This document shows positions 1 to 13,000 of a DNA stretch of 64,000 bases, piece after piece. The position numbers and the translations under genes were made by a program. The number at the start of each line of letters is the position of its first letter. Position 1 is the stretch's first letter. The stretch spans positions 1-64,000 of the forward strand of contig OENT01000663.1 of NCBI GenBank assembly GCA_900239685.1, in the 5' to 3' direction. Source of the stretch: Rotaria macrura (Eukaryota > Rotifera > Eurotatoria > Philodinida > Philodinidae). The notes under the pieces are model-generated. The model made no database searches. It was not told the origin of the DNA and saw nothing but the letters and a program-made list of their open reading frames with translations.

Positions 1-1810
1 TGCTGAATGAATCACTTGACAACAATTTTCGTAGAACGACAACTGCTTTATGAAAATTTATAGGACGCTATTTAGAAAAGACATCTGAATCATAGAAACG
101 TCTTCGAACAGTTATATGGAGTGCAGTTGGATAGTTGACTGTGAACAAGTTTTTCTTTGAATAGGTTTCTTCTCGATTGGACATTAGAAATTAAATGTTT
201 TAGCTCCTATACAGGTGAAATATATTTCAATATCTTGATAATGATGAAAGTGAATAATGTGGGTGCCATATCTTAATGTACAGTGTTTCTATTGGGTATC
301 TGGACTTAATAGAATTTTCTAAGCAATCTTTTAGAACTTTTTCATTAATTTTGTATTAATAATTGTGTTAATTGAGCTTTCAGCTCTAGTTCCAAAACCT
401 TGTAAAACTGTATATTGTGTAGACCAGAGTTCGTTTCATCGAGCGAAACTGAGTAGCTATGTTTGCAATGTGCTATTCATGGTACACAGCGCGTTAAAAA
501 TAGTAAAGTCAAAGGAAAGAATAAAATCATTGTCGAAACTATTGATAGAAATCTGAAACGTTTTCTAGTTTGAAGATTACTTCATAAACAGACACAAGGT
601 CTCGTTGAATGAAACAAACTCTGCTCTCTACAGCACAGTTTTTCAGTGTTTTAAAACTTGCACTGAAAGGTCAACTATCGCAATTATTAATACAATATTG
701 ATTTAAAAAATCTAAACAAGTGCTTAAAAGATCCCATTAAGATTGTTTGTTGTAAGACAAAAAATATACAGCTTTTCTTAGTTTTCAATGTTCTTTCTTA
801 TGATTTATTTCACAACTGAAAAGTATAACAAGATTTTTACTATTCACTCGGAGTTATTAATAATCAGTAATACATTTTTATTATAGCCGATTCTGTTACC
901 GAAATACCTACATCAACATGTAGCATGTTCAATTCTGAATCTAATGAAATACGTTTATAATGTTTTTTCTTCTTCGCCAGCTGAAAAGCGGATAAAATAT
1001 GAGAGTGCCTTAAATTATTTTTCGAAGGACAATCACAGTTTCTGTCTTAGAAACTCAATCGCTTAACCGTTGATGTTGTCGGTATAATAGATTTGTAGAC
1101 CGTTGTGAGAGCTATTCAAATCACTATTTAGGTGTCCATCGAAAGTGCCCCTTAATGGTAAGAAAGGTGCCTTCAACGTTCCCCCCCCCTCCCCACTTTA
1201 CACATACATACCTCATACTAGTTGTTAGTTTGTGCAATTTATCTTTTATTGCAGCATTGGATTTGAAGAAAGCTTGAGCTCACTGTTTTCTATTTAACTG
1301 ATGGAGATCAGTTGACGTTTCTGAATAGTTGATGGAAAATCTTTTACGAAAATTCTCCAGAAATACACATACTTAAGAAAACATATCCTTGTTTTATGAT
1401 GAAGGTGTTGATATAGACAATAAGATCTCTTGTCTCCACTTTTACTCTCTCTAACAAAAAGAATATCTAAACTCAATGAATAGTGTTAACTTTGGTTTTT
1501 ATTGAGGTCGAAATAGTTTTTATTTCAATTGCGAAGGGACCTTTGGCACTGAACAGTCCAATAGGATATTACTTTAGTGTGCGGTGATTTGAAATATTGT
1601 AAATTTTAAGATTACGTGTTAAGAAAAATAATCAAAGTAATTGTCCGTGCAAAACTGAAGATCTTGTGTTGCACGGTGAAGAATTTCATTCAATTTTTAT
1701 TTTACTTCGAAATGATTGTTTGTAGAATATGTAAGTAACATTAGATATCTTTAATGTATGAATTCAATTCAATTTACGTGAATAAATCTCTTTTAAAAAT
1801 TCCTACACAT
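1..1810. other. AT-rich stretch without a supported gene
   Basis: Only short open frames with no recognisable domain are seen. A C-rich run lies near 1181-1195. The 3' part presumably holds the 3' UTR of the minus-strand gene that ends at 1811. Confidence 0.5.
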
Positions 1811-2566
1811 TCATGCATTCGATTGTTTACTTTCTTCTTTGTTTTCGCTTCTTTTTTTTTCTCTCATGTTTCTATTGGATCCGTCGTATATGTTTCTTAT
1901 ATTTTTATGAGGATTTTTCATATCATTGAAATACATAAAATGACTGTCGTTGTGTTTCTTTATACGTTCAACAAGAATTTGATCGCCATGATCATACGGA
2001 TCATTCTCACTTATGTATGATGTTGATAAATTTACATCATTGCCACCGAGTTCATTCGTTTGTTCTTGTTCTTTATTTATTATATTCGAGGTTTGTTCAC
2101 TTTCTTTTGTATCACAAATATCTGTAGTCATGATATTTGTCGATGTCGCATTTCGAACTATGTTTTCAAGTTCAACATCATAAATGTCGTCAGGTTTCTC
2201 CATATTAAACATATCTTCGCAGTTAACATCTTTAGCACGTGCAGCTTTTTCAACTTTAAATTCTAGTTGAGCAACCCTAGTACGTAGTCGTTCCAGTTCT
2301 TCATCGACTTCTTCATTTAATGTCTCATGATCGATTTGAATCAACAGTTTTTTCATCAAGCGTACGAATTTGACTTGTTGTTGTAATCGTTCTTTATATC
2401 TTATAGCAGCTTGTTCTTTACGTGCTTTTTTATCTACCGATGATTCACGATATATTTTACTTGTTGGTAACCGTTGACCTGTACGAATGTAATTTTCATA
2501 GTTTAAAGCTTCTCGTCCTTCGCGTTGTTTTGGAAGTATATTTAATGCTGCTAATAATCCGAACAT
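1811..2566 (-). CDS. unrecognised coiled-coil protein, intronless
   Basis: One uninterrupted frame of 251 codons, starting MFGLLAALNI. I do not recognise the family. Residues about 40-75 are basic and Gln-rich (KKARKEQAAIRYKERLQQQ). Residues about 75-112 show heptad-like Leu/Val spacing with alternating charge (EEVDEELERLRTRVAQLEF), which suggests a coiled coil. The C-terminal half is acidic and Asn-rich and ends in a Lys/Glu/Ser-rich tail, probably disordered. There is no signal peptide; the hydrophobic start GLLAALNI is too short to be a membrane segment. The gene is unusual here in having no intron. A perfect 16-bp hairpin lies about 170 bp upstream. That it is a gene rests on ORF length and biased composition; function unknown. 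Confidence 0.6.
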   Translation of the reverse strand: MFGLLAALNILPKQREGREALNYENYIRTGQRLPTSKIYRESSVDKKARKEQAAIRYKERLQQQVKFVRLMKKLLIQIDHETLNEEVDEELERLRTRVAQLEFKVEKAARAKDVNCEDMFNMEKPDDIYDVELENIVRNATSTNIMTTDICDTKESEQTSNIINKEQEQTNELGGNDVNLSTSYISENDPYDHGDQILVERIKKHNDSHFMYFNDMKNPHKNIRNIYDGSNRNMREKKRSENKEESKQSNA

Positions 2567-2732
2567 CGTTGTTTTTAATTATTTTAACCGCGAAAAACGT
2601 CTATGATTCTATTTTAAATCGATTTGTTTATATTATGATCAAAAAAACAGATAACCGTGGTTTCTTTTTTCATGAGTACATTTTCGATCTGAAGCATATA
2701 AATTTTCTAAATATTATTGTGATATCATTATT

Positions 2733-2769
2733 CATCGAAGTTATTCTTATTAGAAGAATAACTTCGATG
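2733..2769. repeat. perfect 16-bp inverted repeat (hairpin)
   Basis: CATCGAAGTTATTCTT at 2733-2748 is followed by a 5-nt loop and its exact reverse complement at 2754-2769. It lies upstream of the gene that starts at 2566. It could be a small RNA precursor stem, a transposon relic or a regulatory cruciform; the sequence does not decide. Confidence 0.8.
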
Positions 2770-4799
2770 GAGAGAGATAGGATACCGTTTTGTCAATGTG
2801 TAACACACATGAAATGCTACATAAGTTTTTTTCTTATCATAAAATGTACTTTGAGTGTTCGACAATGCAACCGTTGAGAACATTAAAATTCTACTCAGCA
2901 CAGGATACAAGGATATGTAATTATGTTTCTCGATTACTTAATTGACAGCTTGAGCTGAAGTGAAAAATGTGGCGCTTTAAAGAGAACAGCTGCAAGACGT
3001 TCGAGTCATGGTTTCTATTGACGTCACATATACCTACATGATACGTCCAACGGTGTGTGGAGCTTGTTAGAGAATTTAACAAATGCCGAAGTCCATAAAA
3101 AAGCTAAGGACAAAACTTATCTCGTGTGTTGACTTAAAAAACAATCGATGCTTGATATTCTCATACTAGTCAAACGAATTTCTACTGTAGTGATGACATC
3201 GTTTTTTTTCTCGATGTTGCTTCTATACAATGATAGAAAATAAATTCTTTGATCAAAAAGAAAGTAGAAAGACGAATGCTACTAAAATTTGTGCCAGAAG
3301 TTTGTCTAGAAAAGCAGACCAATACAGATAAATTCACGTTATGATCATGACCTAAATAATAGACAGAGAGATCTTTCACTTAGATAGCATCAAAAGGAAA
3401 AATTTTAAAACAAGAATCATTTGTTTTTATTTCTTATGATCTAGTATTCAAACGATCACATGATACCCAGGAATGCTATTTTTATATGAAATAATATTTC
3501 GAGTTCCATAGAAGCATAATAATAAAAACATAATTTGTGTCGATTTTTCTCGCACGATATTTCAATGTTTGAGTTTCAAAGTTCATTTCATTTATTCTAA
3601 AGTTCAAGGTTATACAAGCAAGAGAATAATAAAATATCTTGAAAATAGAAGACACAATTGTAAACATATCTTCAGAATCTTTTAATTGAAAGTACTTAGA
3701 TTTTGATGATTAGATTTAAAATGCATAATGATAAAGTCTCTTATTTATAAATTAAGTTCTTGTTTGTATGAAAACTTAGATGTTCGATGGAACATATTAT
3801 TCTCAGCTACATTCTCGGACATTTTTCATCAGTCACAAGTTTTCTACTTGTGTTTCTAATCTTATATCATATGACAATATTTAAAAAAGGGTTGATTAAA
3901 TCATCTTTATTGACTTCTGTACTTCATCACGCATAGAACAGACAGAACTTTACGTTTTCTCTCGTACTTTATTAGCCCACGTGTATATGTAATCACGATG
4001 ATGATGTAGGCGACGAGCAAGCAGAAAAAAATTGCTGAAAACCTTCAGTCAGCTGGCTGATATTCAATGAAGAATCACGCATTTATATGCAGACTAATAA
4101 ACTATCAAACATGAAAATAAATAGTTAAAAATAGAGAAGCCATAAAAATCATTGACACAACGTATGTCTTTTCTTGAGCAAGTCTAATTTACTCGCTCTC
4201 TTAATAGGTACGTGTAAATATCTTTCATAAGACAAGAATTAAGATAACAAACAATAAGTTGTGTGAGTGAGTATAAAACCTACATTTCTAGTATAAATTA
4301 TTCATAGATTAATGGAAAAACTTTTATTAATACGGTATGTTATACTTTTCTAGATTTATTAGGGTTCAGAGCGAGCCTAATTACTATTTTTACCTTATCA
4401 TTGTTTTGATCTGCATATATATATATATAAATACACACGTATATATTTATACAAATNTACATGCACGCATAACAAGAAAACATTTTCTTCACAAAGTGTT
4501 TGAGATAATACCAAAGCAAGTGTAATATAACAACAACAACAACAAAATAAGAAAAATTAAAGAGAAAATAGAAAAAAAACATGAGATTGTTCTATTTTCT
4601 CAAGAAGAAATCAAAACAATTCTTATGCCATATGGGAAATGAGAATATTTCAACAGGTAAGATTTATTCTGTTTTGCTTTGTATCTTTTCGAATAGAATT
4701 AATTATTTCTATTTTTGCATACATATTCAATAGTCAGGTTCGATCTCATTTCTAGGTTTCCCTTTGCTCTCGCAACGTGTATGTATACAAACAAAGAAT

Positions 4800-4830
4800 A
4801 TAACTATCGAAGTTCGACATCGATAGTTAT
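4800..4830. repeat. 11-bp perfect inverted repeat
   Basis: ATAACTATCGA at 4800-4810 pairs exactly with TCGATAGTTAT at 4820-4830 across a 9-nt loop. It lies in the region upstream of the kinase gene. Role unknown. Confidence 0.6.
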
Positions 4831-5294
4831 GTTGATATGTTATTCTATTTTGTTTCTTGTGCACGTACGCATTTGTTTTTTTTGCTAGCGATGAATTATA
4901 GGGCCTATTCGATGATAAATCTACTATTGAAACTAAGCAAGATAAACTCCCATCTATTAGAGCACAGCTGAGAATCGAAAGAAAAGAAAAAGAGAAAAAG
5001 AAAGCAAACTATTGAAAGCAATGTACATATTTGGTAGGAAAGAAAAGTCTTTTTTTTTCTTTTCTTTTCTTTTCTTCTCCATAGAGAAAAAACACGACCG
5101 AAGAAGATTTTCTCTTCTTTTCATTTTCTCTGTCATCTTGTTCTCTGACACAGCTTGCTCGCATCTGATCGCTTCGTCAGATAGATTAGTGTGAATACGA
5201 GTGATTAGTGTTCACATTGAATTGTCGACTAACTAGTATCCCGTAGTCGAAGTCAAAATAAAATCGACACGGGAGGAAAAAAACAGAAGTTATC

Positions 5295-5336
5295 ATGAAG
5301 ACAACGATAATGGCAACATTTTCTGACAAAAACTAA
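5295..5336 (+). promoter_or_regulatory. upstream ORF in the kinase 5' leader
   Basis: A 13-codon frame (ATG at 5295, a second in-frame ATG at 5310, TAA at 5334-5336) stops 6 nt before the main ATG at 5343. The main start has a strong Kozak context (caccATGG). If the leader is transcribed as seen, the very short gap would disfavour reinitiation at the kinase start, so the uORF would repress unless skipped by leaky scanning. This is inference; the transcription start is unknown. Confidence 0.5.
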
Positions 5337-5342
5337 GGCACC

Positions 5343-8300
5343 ATGGCACACCGAACAGCTATACCGGAGACCGATCATGATGATGACTGTCAGCTTATAT
5401 CTTTCACAAATAAACTACCGTATTATGTAAGACATCTGTGCAAATCTACCAATAAAAACAAAACATCAGTCGTCACATCACAGCCAAGTGAGTACTTTCG
5501 AGGAGCCCTTTCCAGCATTCTATGACAAGCTAAGTCAAATAGAATAATTAAAAGAAGTGAAAAATAAGTTATTTTTATATTTATCAACGATCAATGGGCT
5601 TCCTTTTTTTGACACTTGATTACATAGCAAGACTAATAGAAGACCAATGACAGTAGAATGATACAAAATCAAAATGAGAAAAGCAACACGAGCAACGGCC
5701 GCCTACTATCAACGAGATTTTCTTCAAAAGAATTGAGATTAAATAGCAAACAGACTTCAATCAAAGGTTTTCTCTCAGTTATTTTGTTGTTCGAAAAAAT
5801 CGGAGTTGTTAATGCGTATAGGCGCAATATATCAGTTCGAGACGTCTGCATTACGTAGAACTATTGGTTGTCATTGGAGTTCACTCCCACAATCAACAAA
5901 ATCTCTTATTCTAATTTTTTCTTCTGTCTGAGTGAATGTCTATGTTTATCTTAGTGTACACATAGAGGCAGCATCTGTTTCAGTTGCTGTTCGTAGTTTG
6001 CGGTTGTTGTTGTTGTTGTTGATGTTGTTGAGTTCTATGTACTGGTGACGGTCGTCACCTCCTTCTTTACCTCTCCTCCTCCTCCTCCTCCTCCACATAA
6101 CAACGATGTGAATTTAGTCAAAATTACATTAGAACGTTCTTTTCTTGCCGTTCTTTCCCCTCTTTTTTTTGCATTTATTGATAGAAACAAAAAGGTTCTT
6201 TGTCGTCTCGTATCGTAACCTTGAATGTCTTTTTCTCATACTTGATCGTTCGTTTGCAATGCGCATGCCAAGGTTTTATAACTAATTATATATTTTTTCT
6301 ATCAATTTTTTCCTCTTCTTTTTTTTAATGTTCGATGACTTAGATCGTATATATTGAACAACAAGGTTGTGATAAATAGTGAGAGTGATAGAACATGATC
6401 AAGATGATATTACAAGGTCTCTGGACTGGAAGTGAATACTAATAAAAAAAATAACTAAAACAGATCTAGAAATAGGAAAAAAAAGGAAGATTTGTTATTG
6501 TTGTTATTATTTTGCAGCTTTGATAATGGCAGCGTTCTTACAAGGACGTTCTTTCTCGGCTTTTTTTTCTATTGTTGTTGACAAGGAAAAAAATTGAACC
6601 AATCTATGATTGTGTTTGCGTGAGAACAAGAAAGTCTTCATGACCTTGTGGCAAATAGAAGTCCCAAGTATAGAAAAAGAAACGAAGAAAAAGAAGGAGA
6701 CTAACAGATGATTCGTCTATCTTCCTCTTGCTTAATCATAATAATGTTCGGTCCAAATTACATGCGCTCTAAGCGTGTATACGTATGATTGTAATATCTA
6801 ACCGCGATCATCAACCACAAAGCCTTCTTTCTTCTATTTTTTCTCTGACTTTCACATCGTCTTTGTAGAATTACAAGTGTTGTTTTTTCAGTAATACAGT
6901 TACTGTCTCTTATGAAAGTTCTTTTTCTACTTTGTCTATTGATTCTTTTACTTGTTCCTTGCTTCTTTTAAAACAAGACTCTATCTATCTATATATTCAT
7001 TTGTTCAATAAGCAAATACCATACCACAAATCATTTTTGACAACTCAGTTTCCTCTTTCTTTCATTATATAATAACTTTAGCAACTACCATCAGTTAGAG
7101 TGCATTTGACATATAATTCATCCCACCATACATGCATTATACGTATATTAATATATATATATATATATTTATATATAAAGAGAGAGAAATATATGTATAT
7201 GAAAAAGAACCTTGGTTGAATATACGTGGTGCAATAGTAACAGGAAGAAGAAAAAAGAAATACAAATACCGACAAGAGAAGAAAGTGTCAAGAAAGAAAT
7301 AAAGAAAAAGAAGGAGAAAGAAATAATATTCTCGACCAGGACGGACTGTACATTCTTTTGTACAGCTGTCGAAAAGGCCAATCTGGATACATACATGAGG
7401 GTAAAAGACGGACAGAAAGAATAAGAAAAAAAAATGCGATAGAGCTTTGGTTATACGATGGACATCGACCGACAGACCAGAAAAGGAAAGCAAAATAGTC
7501 GTTCGTGTTTTGCTTCTGAACGGTCAAACTAATCACGAACAGAACAGATCAATATCTTCTGTGTATTATCCTATTCTATTTTTTTTTGAAAACTTTCTTT
7601 GTCCTGTTCTTTTTAGAAGATTCAAGTAAATCTTCGGAAGTGGACTCAACAACGCAACTCAATGAAAATCATCATCCTTCTGTAGCTGTATTTTCACTTT
7701 CATCGTCGTCCTCGTCCTCGTCGTCATCATCATCATCATCATTGAACGAACCAATAGGAATATCAACATTAATGTCAACACGTGTATTACCAGCTGGTTA
7801 TTACCATGAACAAGATCCGACAACAACGACAAATAAACATGAAAAAAATTCAACTCCATCATCGTTAATGAAATGCTTTAACACATACCGTGAACAAATT
7901 CCATTCACATCAAGTTGTTCATCATCGTCATCATCGACTTCGTCATCGTCATCAACGCAACCATCGATTAAGAGAGACTCTTTATCACCAAGAAAGCCTG
8001 CTGAACACTTCATTCCAACTGTTGACACATTAACTATTGAACAAAATTTATTTAATATGGTTCGTTTTGACATAATAAAATCCAATTTTTGTGATTATTA
8101 TCAATTGGGAGATTTTGTTCGAAGTGGAGGATTTTCCGATATACATGAAGGAATACGTTTAAGTGATAATAGAAAAGTTGTTGTTAAATTTATTCCAAAA
8201 GAAAAAACTAAAAATTGGTTGATGATCAATCAAAAAAAGTATCCTGCGGAAGTTTTGCTACATAAAGCTGTACATGAAATTCAAGGTTTGATTTTAATCG

Positions 8301-10068
8301 AAAAAAAAAGAGAAAATTTCTGAAAAGAAAGTATTATTTTAGGTGTCATTCATGTTTATGATTATTTTGAGAATGCTGATCACTGGATATTAGTTATGGA
8401 ACGTTTACGAAATTGTCAAGATCTGTTTGATTATTTGGAATCGAGAGAACGTGGACGTCTAGGCGAAGCTGGAGCAAAGAAATTTTTCCAACAGTTAGTT
8501 CAAATTAATTTAGCTATGCTACGGTGAGTTAATGGAAATGAATACGACAAGATAGTATAATATCGAGAGTGAAAAACGATAATGGGAAGGTATCGAATCC
8601 AACTGTCTAATGCATTCTCATGTAATATTAACCCTATTGTGAGTGAGACAAATGAAAATCATTTTTCGACCCTGACTTACAGATAGAGCTTTGAGAGATA
8701 TGAAGGCGAGTTTTTTTCCTAAGAATAAAATATTCATAGATCTCACTGTTTTCATTAGAAAAATATAGCTCTCTTGAGTTACAGAAGGACTTTCTCGTTT
8801 TTTTTGTATCATCTTGTCGAGAAGTTCAAATTACAAATCATGATTCGTTGAATCGAATTAGTTTAATTCTCACCATGTAATATTTAGATCTAGCTTTAAA
8901 AATCTGTTTGTTTAGACGCCCTACTAATAGCTGTCGTCCGATGTGAAACAGCTGTTTCTAGTTTTAGAAATAAAACCACAAGAAATTTTCAATGCAGCCT
9001 TATGACTATGGAGTGTATCAATAGAACATTCGTGCGTCTAAAGGAAGGGATTGATGTTCTTCAAAAGTTTAGAGTTTTTATGATTTCATTCTGAATTGTC
9101 CATTGTGGAAAGTGCAAATTTTCTATAGGGTAGTTCTCAAGGGAGAAATTTAGATTTGTATTTGCGTTATTTTGAAATGAGCTACTGAAGCATTCCGTCT
9201 CATAAGTACATGATTCTAACGAGTACAAGAAATATGTTGAGTATCAAAATTTGGAATCTTTTTTTTTTGTTTTCTAATACAATTGAGTAATAGCAAACTG
9301 CTTTAACCGATATATCTATGATAAAATAGTATACAAGTCATGCACTGAAAAATATTGTTCTCCTTCATGACAATTATCTAATTGTTATAAACATCTGTTA
9401 CTTGAAGACATTGACTTAGAAGTGTCGTATAAAGTCTAAAATAGATTATGTGATGACATCAATGAATATGGAAGATTCTACATTGATATCCGATGAAAAT
9501 TCTTACTAAGGACAAATAGTCTAGACAATGTATTGATTCATGAATATCTATTTTGATTTTAACACCGAGTTCTTTCATTCTATAAGTATTTGTATGTGTT
9601 TGTTTATTTTTAGAAAAGGTGTTGTTCATCGTGATATTAAAAGTGAAAATATTTTAGTTGATCTTGAAACTGAATCACTCGTATTAATAGATTTCGGTGC
9701 TAGTGCTATATATAAATCACCATTATCACATTATTCAGATTTTCATGGAACGAAACAATACAAATCACCTGAGTATATATCGAAAAAACGCTATACAGGC
9801 GGACCATCGACTGTGTGGACACTCGGTGTATTACTTTATGACATGGTTAGTTTGAAAAATGAATTCGATTTCAAAATTTTCATATTTTCTCTAGGTATGC
9901 GGTAATTTACCATTCGAAAGTGAAGATGATATAGCTGCACATAAACTAATACTTAAATCATATCTATCAACCGAACTAAAAAATTTAATTCAAAGATGCC
10001 TTGCACTAAATCCTGACCGGCGACCATCACTTGAGGCAGTTCTAGAACATCCTTGGCTTAAAAATTAA
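5343..10068 (+). CDS. PIM-family-like serine/threonine protein kinase
   Basis: Five exons: 5343-5487, 7617-8285, 8343-8523, 9614-9845, 9895-10068, all with GT-AG introns, giving 466 aa in frame. Residues about 50-205 are low complexity, with long Ser runs encoded by tcg/tca repeats. The kinase domain spans about 212-466. It has a glycine loop RSGGFSDIHEG (around G219-G220), the ATP-anchoring lysine K239 (VVVKF), HRDIKSEN with catalytic D339, DFG with D358, and a PIM-like activation/APE region YKSPEYIS. VWTLGVLLYDMVCG is close to the vertebrate PIM sequence SVWSLGILLYDMVCG. All catalytic residues are present, so it should be active. PIM kinases are constitutively active survival and growth kinases. 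The Ser-rich N-terminal extension is absent from vertebrate PIMs, which are about 310-330 aa. Introns 1 (2.13 kb) and 3 (1.09 kb) are long for this window. The start was chosen for its Kozak context and the phase match with exon 2. Confidence 0.85.
5488..7616 (+). other. long first intron of the kinase gene
   Basis: Begins GTGAGT and ends TTTTTTAG. It contains simple repeats: (TTG)n near 6004-6030, (CTC)n near 6067-6094 and (TA)n near 7146-7175. No coding content is recognised. Regulatory elements could reside here but none is identifiable by eye. Confidence 0.6.
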
Positions 10069-13000
10069 TATGCTCTATTTGCAATTGTTGTTCTTTTTTA
10101 AATTAACAGTGAGTGTGTATGTGTAATGTCCTGCATTTATTTTTCTCAAGTGTACTGGTGCTCCTCGTTCTCCCATCAGGAATATTATTTCCTTCATGTA
10201 GGCGAATTCTGAATGCTTTAGCTCGTCTTCTCAGTGATACCTGTGCGGGCAGGTTTTCTATGTTTTGTTTTGTTTTCATCTGCATGTGTTAGACTGTGCA
10301 TTAGATTAGAGTGTTTTTCTTATGTTCTGTTTCTTGTCTATGTTTATTCTTCAAACTAAATGTCTGATAATTGTTTAAAGTAGATAAAGCAAAAACTAAC
10401 AACCTTTTTGTGTATCTGTCTATTTGCCTTTATGACGAAATGAAAAAGCAAAACAATCTCAGTTCATTTGGAAAAAAACACAAAACTATATATTATGTTC
10501 ATTTTCATGTATCTTCTTCATGTTTCATTTGTGTGGCTATGATGTGTTAATTTATTAAACAAAAAAACAAAATATGATGAATAAATATTTCTTCGTTTTT
10601 CTTCGCGCTATCAATACATTTCTTTTTCTATTTCTTCTTTGCACAAACAGTTGAATTGTTTCGATGTTGATCATAAAACAAAACAGACACTTCAGTGAGT
10701 TCTATTCTTGTGTAACTATAGCATCAGTCGTGTGAAGAAGACAAATGAATGTTGTAAAAATATTCTATCAACTGCATTCATCTTGTTCACTTGGAAATTT
10801 TCTTATTGCATTCATACAAGAGAAACTTTCGATAAGTTCATCACAATTAGAATTGAAAAAAATATTTAACTATACGTGCGACTCAAGACAGGCGCCTAAC
10901 TAGAAGTTCATGCTAAATTACGTAGATGAATCAGAAGTAAGACAATGATTAAGTCGGGACGATGTTTACTTGACAGTTAAGTTTTCTCGAATCAGCAAAG
11001 AAATCGGTAAGATGATGTTACTAAAAAAGATCTGTTTCAACTTTCATTTCATTGATATAATTGTTACACTCTGTGGATGCGAGAATCTTATAATGAACTG
11101 TTCAATTTATCTAAATATACACATATATATATATGGAGAGAGAAAGAGAGTTTCGTGTATATTTATGAATTTTATCATAAATACATGAGCAAGACATACT
11201 ATGATTTCAAATTACGGCATCTGTTACATCGGAAAACAATATTTGCATTACAAGTCAAAGTAATACCATGTTAGGTTTAGCAGCTTCTAAATTTTGCTTA
11301 TTTAAATATTTTCTTTTGATCTCGACATGAACTTTATCACTGTACGCTAAATATCGCAACTAGTTGAGAAATGGTGAGATTATGATGGGAGCCAAAGGCA
11401 AGCTTATGTTGAAGCTTGAGCCGAGCATGATATTATTGCGTTGTTAGTAAATTTGAGTCCATTTATATATATATATATATACATGCTATCAATAGATGAA
11501 TTCACAGGATTAAATGAATTCAAAAGAAATAAATTCTTCGAATTTCTGGAAAAATATTCAACTGAGAAGATAGATCTTATGATAAATAAATAAATAAAAT
11601 CAAAATTGCTTGAAGTATATACATTTTAGTTTTCAACTGATTTGAAGAACATTCAATGTCGTTGCGTTTGTTATTTTTATTTTTCATTCGTGTCTTTCAT
11701 CTTTGAGAAATAGTACTTCGCAACCATTCGGTCATGACCCAGAAGGTAAACAAACATATCAATGATTTGCATGCTTACTTTAATATAATCCTATAAATTG
11801 TATTTATATTAAAAAAAATATTCGTTGAAATCATTTCAAATACAATTGTTTATATTGATTCATTCGTGTAAATAATCATCAATTCAATATTGATTTCCTA
11901 GTATTCCCGTGTAAAACGTTCATTGTACAGGTTTACTCTTTGAAAACTGTCAAAAATATGTTAATTTAGACAGAATATTTCTCTTTTTAAACATATTTTC
12001 AATCATTATATATCTTTCTACGTTATTGTATTTCTTCTCAACATGTTGATCAAAAGCTTTGAACATGTGAATATCAATATACAGACATACTTCAATGACA
12101 TATAACAAAGCAAAAATACGGATCAATAGAAACAGATGTAAGAAAACAGACGTATGGTTAGATAGTTGTGAATGTAACTGGTTGAATTGAGAAATTCATT
12201 TATCAGTTTATCTCATTTCGTTGATTCAAATATAGCTGTCAACGTTTATTTCCTTTCTTTTACATTAACTATTATGACACAAGATCATCATGCTGCTGTT
12301 TGTTGCATGACAAAGATTGCAACCATAGTCTAAGTGCATTCGTTGCACATCATAAATGCAGGATCAAAGATATTTTGAAACAATATCACTAAAGTATGAT
12401 CTCATGTTAGAACATCTCTCACGATATGATTCAAAATTAGCAACATGAAATATTACGTTATGATGAACAACATTTCATGTTTAATTAGAAAAATAATCCG
12501 ATCATCAAATTAAATTACTATAGTATACATTTTCTTAAGTAAAATCGATGAAAAACGATGCTATTTTATTGTCATACATTTTTAATTTCATGATCTAAGA
12601 TAATTGAAACATGGACTTGCCGCCAAAGAACGTGATTTCCTTATAGGAACAGTATGGTAAGAACGAAGAATTTTGGTTGTTTTTTTGTTAACTGCGTGAA
12701 AAGAATCTGTTGTTATGACATAATAACTCCGCAGTTACTTTTATGAAACTAATAAACACATCTGTTTAATAGAAAGTTAGCACCTTGTAAGGCTATATCT
12801 GATTGATAAAACGATTCGCTTAAACTAATTGTTTTAATCTATTACGCAGATAAATCATATTCAAATTTAGTATTGATTATATTTCTAATCTAAAACATGC
12901 ATGATCATTTTATTTATTGTTTAGTAATCGTTGCTATGAATTTTCTTTTAACAGTAGTGAAGACAAACATACTGAATTATGTTTCATGGTCGCAAAACAA

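Larger units (their letters stand above)
2567..5294. other. intergenic region between divergent genes
   Basis: No coding frame can be supported. It contains two perfect hairpins (2733-2769 and 4800-4830), a TA-rich microsatellite near 4410-4456 and one ambiguous base (n) at 4457. It probably contains the promoters of both flanking genes, which point away from each other. Confidence 0.5.

Noticed and set aside
7078-7536. Several minus-strand hydrophobic frames in the first kinase intron
   Set aside because: Phe/Tyr/Ser-rich shadows of A/G-rich intron sequence and a TA repeat; no start context and no similarity.
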